A DNA stretch of 64,000 bases, from the NCBI RefSeq assembly GCF_017654505.1, contig NC_054534.1:21619252-21683251 (forward strand). Direction: 5' to 3'. Every line of letters starts with the position of its first letter. The stretch's first letter is position 1. Origin of the DNA: Polyodon spathula (Eukaryota > Chordata > Actinopteri > Acipenseriformes > Polyodontidae). Below are positions 53,081 to 64,000 of the stretch, piece after piece. The position numbers and the translations under genes were made by a program. The notes under the pieces were generated by a model. That model searched no databases and had not been told where the DNA came from. It saw only the letters and a list, made by a program, of their open reading frames with translations.

Positions 53081-54375
53081 TTATTTAAAGACAACCCTTC
53101 CTCTCCCAATACTGTTATGGAACCCTTTAGTTCCATCTGGGCCATGAGGGAAGCGGAGGACCCCAGATGAAAGATCCCCATTCAGGGCCCTGTTCAACAC
53201 CAATGGGCTCAGTGAGCTCTGTTTCTGGCTTGCTTCCTGAGAGGAGGCAGTGCTAGCTGCTGCCAGCTTGCGCCTCTGAACCCAGAGTCCGGTAGTATTG
53301 CTGCTGTCAGAGGAGTAATCTAGGTTCCTTCTGCATGGCTCTGGGTTGCTATCTGGGCTTCTCCACATCTCTGAAGCCAATAGCGGGGACATGCGGTGGG
53401 CTGTGGGGGTTACGTGCAGGATCCTGGGGCTAGAGAGAGGGCTGGTCCATGGGCTGGACCTGGGAGAAACCCCAAGGCTATGGAGGGTGATGTAAGGGCT
53501 CAGGCCTTGATAACACCTTGGTGTTGGGATAGGAGATGAAGCAAACCCTGATTATGAAGAGCTGTAGGCAGATGAATCTTCACCTCCATAATGCAGTTGC
53601 TCCATCCTCTGGCTGATTATTGCCATGCCTTTCAGATCAGACTTCTCTTCTGCATCACTTGCATCCAGTGTGGTGGTCTTCCTTGACCACTTCCCTACAA
53701 GAATCACCTTCATAGTGCTGTTAGCCTTGGAAAGCTCACGGTAAGCTCTACCAGCTGCCTCTAGGGCTTCATACTCCACTAAAACGCATTCCATGGAGAC
53801 CAGATCAGGGTACTCGTAGGTGTACTTCCTTACATCTGTGGGCAGCTCTTTCCCAGGTCGAAGGATCCTGATTGTACTTATAGTACCAAAAGTGCCAAAG
53901 ACAGCAATAGTCGATTCAGAGGTATCTAGTGGCCAATGGCTCTGGCAGGTTCCACACCAAGAGAAGCCTGTTTGGCACCTGCATGAGCAGAGTCTCTGGG
54001 ACCGTGATTCTCCGAAACACCTTCTTACCTTCCTCATTCAGCTCCAGCTTAGCGGAGTGAAGCAGAGCAAAAGCAGCCGTCCGCCAATCTTTTGTTAAGA
54101 GCTTCATCTGAAAAGGTAGAGATGCCAATAAAGGTTACAGGATTGTATTGCCTTTCCACAACATTGAAAGAAATTAGTAATATTCCAGCTAAACCAGTGC
54201 TTCTTACCTTTTTGAATGAAGTCAGCAACTTGATAGTCATGTAACCCAGCTTGTTTCTCTTGACATGTTTCAGCAAGAAAGCATCTTTGACAAGGTTTTC
54301 ATCAGATAGGTAATTCTCTGAGAGACCATCTTCTGAACAAGTTCAGAATCTGGGGGCTTCCAGTCTTCCAATTCC

Positions 54376-54376
54376 A

Positions 54377-54418
<42 letters not shown>
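54376..54418. repeat. (ATC)n trinucleotide tract in larp6 exon 2
   Basis: About 13 GAT codons on the minus strand, coding for Asp in the acidic N-terminal part of larp6. Confidence 0.95.
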
Positions 54419-54419
<1 letters not shown>

Positions 54420-55130
54420 GAGGTTGTCAGAAAAACTAGGAAAAGTAAAGCACTGGAAACAATGAAACAGGGGTTGGCAAACCAAATTACAGTATCGTCT
54501 GCTAGAACACCCAAATTGATATGTTTAGTTGTAGTTGAAACAGCAAAGCTGGTTATGATATGGTATAGGCCTCAGCTTAGAATAGTGGGAATTTAGCATT
54601 TTCTAAAATGTAAACCTTTACATTTTATTTTAGTCCAGTTGCCTAGAGAAGGAGAGGTATGAGAAATACACTTAAATACATTCTATTGCCATAAACCTTT
54701 AGCAAAATAATAAAAATAATGAGTAGGGATTGGTAGAGGACAGGTGTAAGTTGTTTGTACCAAAGTCTGGTCAAACCAGCTCAAATCGTCTGAGTAATGG
54801 AGAAGAAGGTAAAACCTTTTACATCTGTCCCATCCACCCAACATCATTTTACCCTGTGTTTAACTGGTCCTTTAGATATTTAGGATCAGTGCATATCCAT
54901 AGATTATATCAGAGTTATCAGAAACTTCCAAAATTTAGAATAAAGAACCAGACTATTTACCGGTACTTTAAAATTACACAATATATTGCACCACTATATC
55001 ACTTACAGGCCTTCAAACTCCTTTTCACATACACATTTGTGCCTTACACATCACACAGCATTGTATTATAGGCCAAAAGTATTTCTATACTTTAATTTGG
55101 TCACCTCAGCACATGGAATTACAAACGTTT

Positions 55131-56158
<1,028 letters not shown>

Positions 56159-56443
56159 CCACTACGTCCAGGTATAATTTAAACACTTATATTATTTAAC
56201 TAAGTTATATGTATCATTACAAAAAAAGGATATGCAGAACACTTCACAAACACATTCTTAAACATGGGGAAGCATAACATTCGAGCTAGTTCCTTACCCG
56301 TAATCAGAGCAAATGCTTTTCATGTTCTGCCTGCTACTTTCCTGATTTTCTCCTTCAGTATCTCCAATGTCAACCGTCACTCGGACACACTGCCAGTTTT
56401 CACCGGGAATGTCTTTCATATTCAACGGAAAAAAGCCACTCAT

Positions 56444-56969
56444 TTTTTGTACTAATGATATTTAATCCAACCCTGTTTCTGGTGGATCAGACGTGTGCTT
56501 TGCTGTAAAACTGGCAAGCACGCAGCACCTTGAGCCCACCTTCCTCCGACAAAAGCAGAAACTACCTGCCACTTAGAAAAAAAAAAAAAAAAAAAACCCT
56601 GACCGCAATAGCTTGTAATTATCTAGACAAGAGAGACCCTCATCGGGCTACTTACTAGGTGGAGAGGCAGGGTTCATACTGGCCAATTACATGGAAAATT
56701 GAGGTTTTCTATTAGCATAGCCCGCTTGTTTGTTTTTACCTGACATATTACATTTTGTTTGTTGTTGTTTTGGTACAAAACGATGAATTTTATTTAATAC
56801 TGCTTGTAATTAATATTTAGTTTACTATGTTTTATTACATTTGGTAAAACACTTAATTTAAAATAGCCAACTGTAACACCATGTAATTTACACAATTACA
56901 TGGGTCAATTAATTTCATTACCAAATCCCACAAGAATCATCCATATTATATATATATTATATATATATA

Positions 56970-57008
<39 letters not shown>

Positions 57009-57410
57009 ATAGAGCCATATATATTATATATATATATTAATGTTGTACAGTTACTACTCACATGGTATACCAAGAGTTCCTAGTACATTTAAACTTTTTT
57101 ATTTATTTGATAATCTTTACAATACAAATATAATTACTTTATGTTTGGTATTCAGCTATTAATGCTGATCATCCGACCAAAAGTAAATCAAATAATAAGA
57201 CTAATTTATATATATTTAATAAATGACACGGGCAGTAAGTGGACATGTACACATTTAGTACATGACTAACCACCCATATATTTCCATGTGATTCTAACGT
57301 ACAGATTAGTCCCGTCTTCGGGCGTTTACATATTAACACCTTTTAAAAAAATCGATTGTAACACCTCCTTTTGAATAAGTTAAGATATATATATGACACA
57401 CATATCAATA
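56444..57410. other. larp6 upstream region
   Basis: No gene. Includes an A-run at 56577-56596 and a compound TA-rich array at about 56944-57037. Confidence 0.4.
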
Positions 57411-57418
57411 TGTGTGTA

Positions 57419-57473
<55 letters not shown>
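57411..57473. repeat. (TG)n(TA)n microsatellite
   Basis: TG units followed by a TA array. Confidence 0.95.
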
Positions 57474-57478
<5 letters not shown>

Positions 57479-57770
57479 GCCTTCTCTGGACAATAATACA
57501 CCTCACACTTAGGCCCTTTGATAACACTGGCTCTGTTTTGATCTTACTTTTCTACTGAAATTTTCTGGTAACACAGACACCAGACACACCCTATTTACAA
57601 GCTTGTACAAACTGTATAAATATCAACTGCAGCCCTACTTGGGTTAACAGTCTCTTGTAGACTCTTCCCTTGTATACACTGATTAAAATATCTAGAGCGG
57701 GCAATAAACCTGAATCCTGAGTCTTTTTGGATAGCGGAGAATAAATCCACTACAAAATGAAGTTTATATA

Positions 57771-58795
57771 CAGCTCTGGAAAAAATTAAGAGACCACTGC
57801 AAAATGATCAGTTTCTCTGGTTTTACTATTTATAGGTATGTGTTTGGGTAAAACGAACATTGTACTTGGCTTGATTCATGCCAAAGCTGCCCGATTCCAA
57901 AGCCTTGCTGAAGCACCCCCAGATCATCACCGATCCTCCACCACATTTCACAGTGGGTGCGAGACACTGTGGCTGTAGGCCTCTCCAGGTCTCCATCTAA
58001 CCATTAGACGACCAGGTGTTGGGCAAAGCTGAAAATTTGACTCATCTGGGGGTGCTTCAGCAAGGCTGGAATCAGGCAGATTTGTCTTTGTGAATGGCGC
58101 ATGAATCAAGCCAAGTACAAGGTTGTCCTGGAAGAAAACTTGCTTCCTTGTGCTCTGACAATATTCCCCAACTCTGAGGATTGGTTTTTCCAGTAGGACA
58201 ATGCTCCATGCCACACAGCCAGGTCAATCAAGGTGTGGATGGAGGACCACCAGATCAAGACCCTGTCATGGCCAGCCCAATCTCCAGACCTGAACCCCAT
58301 TGAAATCCTCTGGAATGTGATCAAGAGGAAGATGGATGGTCACAAGCCATCAAACAAAGCCGAGCTGCTTGAATTTTTACACCAGGAGTGGCATAAAGCC
58401 CCCACAACACCAACGTAAAAGACTGGTGGAGTGCATGCCAAGACGCATGAAAGCTGTGCTTGAAAATCAGGGTTATTCCACCAAATATTGATTTCTGAAC
58501 TCTTCCTAAGTTAAAACATTAGTATTGTGTTGTTTAAAAATGAATCGGAACTTATTTTCTTTGCATTATTCAAGCTCTGACAACACTGCATCTTTTTTGT
58601 TATTTTGACCAGTGGTCATTTTCTGCAAATAAATGCTCTAAATAACAATATTTTTATTTGTAATTTGGGAGAAATGTTGTCAGTAGTTTATAGAATAAAA
58701 CAAAAATGTTCATTTTACCCAAACACATACCTAGAAATAGTAAAACCAGAGAAACTGATAATTTTGCAGTGGTCTCTTAATTTTTTCCAGAGCTG
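57771..58795 (+). mobile_element. Tc1/mariner transposon, rearranged
   Basis: Inverted ends of about 75 or more bases beginning CAGCTCTGGAAAAAATTAAG, flanked by TA on both sides. The C-terminal transposase is readable on the plus strand (PAQSPDLNPIEILWNVIKRK). The N-terminal two-thirds are replaced by a short rearranged segment with an internal inverted duplication. Confidence 0.9.
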
Positions 58796-58939
58796 TATTT
58801 TGAATTTAAATTGGGCAAGGTCCAGATGGGGTAATATCTAATCCCTGCCAAATCCATGTGCAGAAAGTGACTGAGGCGTAATTGACGATCAATGAAGACC
58901 AGCGTCATACTTTGTTTGGGGAGATCTGTTTAGAAGACT

Positions 58940-58940
<1 letters not shown>

Positions 58941-58977
<37 letters not shown>

Positions 58978-59031
58978 TATATATATATATATATATATAT
59001 ATATCATATAGAATATATATATATATATATA

Positions 59032-59078
<47 letters not shown>
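58941..59078. repeat. Compound (TA)n array
   Basis: TA units with a few interruptions, able to fold back on itself. Confidence 0.9.
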
Positions 59079-59079
<1 letters not shown>

Positions 59080-59367
59080 CAGAATTGTATATTAACGTGC
59101 ACAATTTATAAGTTTAAAAGAAATAAACCTAGAACAAACAGTATGTACTGGCATTTACACATGCAGGGATTATGCCCTGTCATAGACATGTATCAATACG
59201 TAAATGTTACCTGTATATACCATGGTGGTCAGCATGATACTATGTCGTACTGATCAACTTATACCATACAAATAAATATTATATAATGCATGACATTATA
59301 TATATTTTATTTATTTTTGGATATTATGGAGGTTAAAAACAAATTGAGTTTCAAACACATGATCCCT

Positions 59368-59370
<3 letters not shown>

Positions 59371-59433
<63 letters not shown>
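59371..59433. repeat. (TA)n microsatellite
   Basis: Pure TA array. Confidence 0.95.
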
Positions 59434-59435
<2 letters not shown>

Positions 59436-60913
59436 ATGATTCTTGTGTGATTTGGTAATGAAACAACAGCATCACATTACCGTTTCTGAACCGTTGGAAA
59501 TCTCTACGGAGAAAGTTGCAGTTTTTGCAATCAAACTCGCTGTCTAGTTCAGCAACTTGACAACAGTACAGAAAAAAAAGGAAATAGAATCTGATCACAA
59601 AGAGACTTATCATTGGAGAACTGCTGCCCTCCTCCCAAAGAACTTGCAACGTATTGGCTAAAGAAACCATCACTCACATTTATGAAAAGCATTTCCTATT
59701 AATGACGTCGGGCTGATGTCAATGCTTGCATTATGACTTGGCTGTGTCGTGTTGTCAGATGTTTGTTAACATGCAAGGATAGTGTGTTATAAAATAACGG
59801 GGGAAACTACAGACAAATGTATAAAGAATAATTTCTAACATCTTTAAAGTATTATGTCATGACAACTCTTCAAATATGTGATATCTACAGGCCGAACTTG
59901 TCTGACTACGTGAAACCGATCCAGGCAGAGTAAGTTATTTTTAATAATATGCTTGTTTAATTGTCACAAACTGTACTTTCGGTGCCATGTATTGGATGAA
60001 AAATACTTTTGTTCTAATCTGTATGGAAATGTATTAACGTATGCATTAATCGTAGTATGTTGCGTAAGCCTGTGAAGGACAAATGCCCATGAAGTGTAAC
60101 TGTAAAGCATGCATAAATATATACAGTGCAATATCAGTACTCGGTGTGTAAATATGTGCAATATCAATATTAAGTGTATAATTCTGGATGCATTTTAATT
60201 TTCTTCTCCGCAATCAGCAGCAGAGGGGCTTTTGGTCCACAAGGAAAACCGTTTCAATCATTTCGGCAGAAAAAGCTACTAAGCCTATCACACACACTTC
60301 AGAATGTTGTACTCTCCGATATGGGTATTTAGTGGACTCAAACTTTGTCAAATGTTGAACTGTACCTGACACCTACAGACTGAGTTACTGTAAACCACTT
60401 GTCAGGTTTTGATAAAAACATCAAAGCATGGGCATTAAGGTCAAATATTCTACATGCTGGTTGTGTACAAACAGTTAGAAATAAGAGCGCTATGAAGCAC
60501 AAACTTATTTAATTTAGCTCTCCTCCCCAAAATGTGTCACAAACAATGGGCAGGACACCAGCTGTAATAGTCTGTTATGTTAATCATTTGTAATAATGTT
60601 CGTCATTTAAATAGAGGCTATGATCATTCTGTTTAAAAATAAAAAAAATTATTGCAACCTGAGATGAATGGTGGCCATGCTGAGCATTCCAGATTCACGT
60701 TGCCCCTTATTAGTACCACCTGTCAGCTTTCTGTACTATGTTATTCCATAGTAGTAACACAAAGTGGGTGATTACATTTAAAGCCACCATTCATTGAAGT
60801 TATATACCTAAGATAAGTAGTGTTGCCATATTTGGATGTGACACAAAGTCTTTACAGTGCTGCATTGCTGTGTACTTTCAGCATGTTACTTACATCGTTT
60901 TCTTTTGCGGCAG
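59434..60913. other. jtb upstream region and first intron
   Basis: No protein gene recognised apart from the candidate exon at 59891-59929. A CRE-like TGACGTC at 59702-59708 could belong to the jtb promoter. Confidence 0.35.
59891..59929 (+). other. Possible upstream jtb exon
   Basis: 39 bases between an AG (ATATCTACAG) and a perfect GTAAGT donor. Joined to the acceptor at 60913, the reading frame stays open into the jtb ATG frame. It could be a 5' UTR exon (start upstream) or an N-terminal extension. Support is splice signals only. Confidence 0.35.
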
Positions 60914-61790
60914 CCTACAAAGGAATTGTTTAAATAAAAGACAGAGGATGAAACTTAGCTCACTTGGTGCCTTGCCTTTCCTATGGATGGGATGGAGTTT
61001 TTTCTATCCATACTTTGGGTAAGCGTACACTTTTCAGAAATGTTTAATTTGTTCTTCAATAAAATTGGGGCGACGTGTGGTGGTGAACTTTTGGTTAAAA
61101 TATGAACATGGTAAAAATTCTAATCATGGAAACAACTAAGCAAATTAGCCAGTGATGCCTAGGTTTTTCTGGCTGACACAATTGCTGGATGAACTGTACT
61201 GTGATGTAAATGTACAGTGATAGGCAGTGTGTGCATCATACACTTATTGATTGCTGTAAACTGTAAAAAATGAAAAACAATATAATCAAACACTAAATGC
61301 TAAGTGCACAATTCAAGTTAATTATATTAATAACATTTATATTTTAAGCACCAGTATTTTTTTTTTTGTTGAGGTTATTCTTTTTTTATGTATTCTTCAA
61401 ACCTTTAGATATTTTCTATTACATTAAACATTTCTCCATCAAAAAAGTCTAGGCATGTTTACAGTGGGATTCACAATTGTAGCACTGTTATGGTAGACAT
61501 AGCGGTAGTAAGGAATCAGGGCTGAATGGTTTTACCTGCCAGAGGGTAGGCAGTAATACACAACATGAAGGTGATATGCAGGCATGCTGTGTGGCACAGT
61601 CAAGTGTGTTATTGTGCTTATAAAAGGGCCTTTAAAATATAATATATAAAAACAATATCATTTTTAGAGTGAGAGGCTAATGAAAACCAGAACCACTTAC
61701 CAGAGTACTTACAAATTGCAAGGATTGGGATACCTTTCAACGAGTCCTTTATCAGGACCATTTTAATGATCCCTTTGGTGTTAGTAAAAA

Positions 61791-61884
<94 letters not shown>

Positions 61885-63487
61885 CATTGTAGCAATATGA
61901 CTTCATTTAAAATAAGTATATCTTTAGTTTTTATGTTGTTGTTATTTTGTTTCCTAAATATTGTTTCATAGATAATACACACTTACTACAAAGTCAACAT
62001 TTTTAAATTTAGCTTTGAATTCTTAACTTTTACATAAAGGTACTGAGAAACAGGACTATACAAAATTGTTGATACTTATTTGTATAGTAATGATGACAAA
62101 CATTCATTTTGTGTGCAAAAAACATATCGTTTATCTACTTAAGTGTACTCAATAGTAAAATTACATACAGGGTTTTAATGATGATATGACAGTTGCTAAA
62201 TTAGAAGTCTGAGAATTAGAAAAGTGGAGAAGAATGAGCTTCTTACTGCTTTGTTAAGTATTTTCTTAGCCTTAACTGAATCATTCTATAAGCCATGACC
62301 TATGCTGCTAAGAGCTGGCTGTGACAAGAAAAAACAAATCATATAATCATGATTCTTGTTTTTGTTATTATTGGAGAGACTAATGCATTAATAAATATGG
62401 CATTTTAATAGTTTATTCTGAAAGAAAAATAGAGAGGTGCCATTTCACAGCAGTAGTGTTTTATAATGAGTTGTACTGTATAGTCCAAACCGCATATCTT
62501 TTACCTACTTTCTTGACTGTGCAATCAGTCTCAGTAATCCCATGCTGTACTCTCCATTTCAGATTTTGTGAAGGAGCACCCTTCAAACAAGAGGATGGAA
62601 TAAGTAAGTGTAAAATGTAAAGGAATTCTATATTCAGAAAATCTTAATTGCTTTAATTATGCATTAATAAATATGCCATTTGAATTGCCTTCACTAAATA
62701 TTAAAATACATGAACTTTAAAATTAATGAAGCTCATTCAGTCAATAAAACCTACTGTTCATTATTGCTAGTATTTATGCTTTATTGTAGAAATGATTAAT
62801 ATATCATTTTCAAAAATGCACACCTTTTGAAGTGTTTTTTTGCAATTATAAAGTAGCCCATTCCACAAATAAAACATATTGTAAGAATACAACAGCTCAG
62901 TGAAGAGACTAAGCTGCTGCGCTACTTGGAATATTGTACAGCCAATCAGTGTTCTCATCACCCAAGCCATTTTAAAATCAGCACCTGTGAAGAAGTGCCA
63001 TTTTGTAATCCACTCCTGTCAAGGGTGTGTTTTGTGAGAATTTGACAACCAGCTGTTTGGCAGTGAGCAGTTAATACATTTAACAGTATTGTAGATGTCT
63101 GCTACTTTAAGACCTGTGGTGGACATTTGGTGGCTTTACCTTACCAAGTTGAAATGCTCTGTAGTGAATGGTTTTCCACAGCATAGCAGGCATAATCCCA
63201 ATGAATGGCATATCCCTTAAAATATGTGTTTCATGACACCAAGCAGAGGGCTGTGCAACAGAATGAGAGTTTACTCTCAAATTTGGATTTTGCAAAAAAA
63301 ATTCTGAAAGGAGAAAGTTACACAACATGATATAAGTTACACTTTAGAGTGCATGTCTTGTATTGGTTGTGACTTTTTTTTTCTTTTTTTAAAAAAAATA
63401 GCTAGCAACGCACAACGTCAGTCTTGCTGGGAGATTGAAGAATTCACAGTGCAACAGGAGTGCACTCGATGCGATGACTATAGAAAG
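60914..63487 (+). CDS. jtb: Jumping translocation breakpoint protein, 5' part (window-truncated)
   Basis: JTB is a small type I membrane protein with a Cys-rich ectodomain, linked to cytokinesis and mitochondrial function. Exons seen: 60914-61018 with ATG at 60948, 62563-62603 and 63402-63487, all with AG/GT borders and in frame (66 codons). The first encodes a signal-peptide-like start (MKLSSLGALPFLWMGW). The third gives CWEIEEFTVQQECTRCDDY, which aligns with the human ectodomain CW.VEEF.V..EC..C..(F/Y)R. The remaining Cys-rich exon and the membrane exon lie beyond the window. The N-terminus is not certain, because the frame is open back to the splice acceptor at 60913. Confidence 0.85.
61797..61882. 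repeat. (TA)n microsatellite in jtb intron
   Basis: Pure TA array of about 85 bases. Confidence 0.95.
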
Positions 63488-63838
63488 GTACACAAACTCT
63501 TTTTGATTACAACAAATCATCAGATGTAAGATGTGGATTGATGGTGAACCACGTGCACTAGATAATTAAGGTGGGAGAAAGCAATAACTATAGAATTATG
63601 GGTAATCTGGATATGCCAATGGAAGCATTACAAGCCAGTCAAATTGTGTGAAAGTAGCCAAAAAGGCTGCTACATTCACAGCATTTTAAAATGCTGAGAG
63701 TACAACAACGGCATACATGTTTCTCCCTGTTTGGGGTTCATCAGCACATCGACAGGAGAGTAAGTAAATACAAGTAGCTTTCGAATTAAGGTGGGAGAAA
63801 GCAGTAACTGTAGAATTATGGGTAATCTATCTGTCTAT

Positions 63839-63880
<42 letters not shown>

Positions 63881-64000
63881 GATATGTTATACAGTAGGTG
63901 TATTGTGTCTTTTACAGCTATACTTTACAAAAGACACATGATTGTGGGACTGTAACTTTAATAATTAATAATGAAGAGAACAAGACTGGAAACTGGAACT
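63488..64000. other. jtb intron, window end
   Basis: No further jtb exon found. Contains a 45-base direct repeat (63564-63608 and 63784-63828), a (TG)n tract at about 63842-63871 and the palindrome CAGCATTTTAAAATGCTG. Confidence 0.5.

Overview
The window is vertebrate nuclear DNA. It has long AT-rich introns with GT-AG splice sites, vertebrate single-copy genes, a Pol III tRNA gene, a CR1-type LINE, several Tc1/mariner and hAT-like DNA transposons, SINE-like retroposons and about ten long (TA)n arrays. Together with the fish-like protein sequences this suggests a ray-finned fish. A non-teleost such as a sturgeon or paddlefish is my best guess, but the species is inference, not something the sequence proves. 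There are no bacterial-type operons, CRISPR arrays or phage features.

Layout: 0-15.3 kb is gene-poor and repeat-rich. It holds a recurrent A-tailed retroposon, a 5'-truncated CR1 copy at 1.2-2.2 kb, a tRNA-like SINE, a MIR-like SINE, and a nearly full-length CR1 LINE at 11.0-15.25 kb with decayed ORF1 (SGNH esterase-like) and ORF2 (endonuclease plus reverse transcriptase). 15.8-32.6 kb is aldh7a1 (antiquitin), minus strand. All 18 coding exons can be placed and join in frame to 542 residues. An initiator tRNA-Met lies at 33.09 kb, in the gap between aldh7a1 and phax. 34.1-46.5 kb is phax, plus strand, five coding exons, 404 residues, with an 8.5-kb third intron full of DNA-transposon remains. 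At 49.24 kb is one well-formed exon of a gene I do not recognise; by position it could be TEX43/SPMIP10. 53.1-56.4 kb is larp6, minus strand, with its three-exon structure and domains still readable but carrying two frame breaks and one in-frame stop, so it looks like a pseudogene. 59.9 kb to the end is the 5' half of jtb, plus strand, running off the window.

aldh7a1 (mitochondrial/cytosolic lysine catabolism) and phax (U snRNA export adaptor) stand head to head about 1.5 kb apart, with the tRNA gene between them. I see no pathway linking the genes; the grouping is synteny.

I found no convincing undescribed biological system. The best leads are the unassigned exon downstream of phax, the degenerate larp6 copy, the highly conserved A-tailed repeat with a near-palindromic core, a 1.9-kb element with long inverted ends in phax intron 3, twin 140-bp foldback MITEs, a very recent 521-bp tandem duplication in aldh7a1 intron 2, and a duplicated 5' leader on the CR1 LINE.
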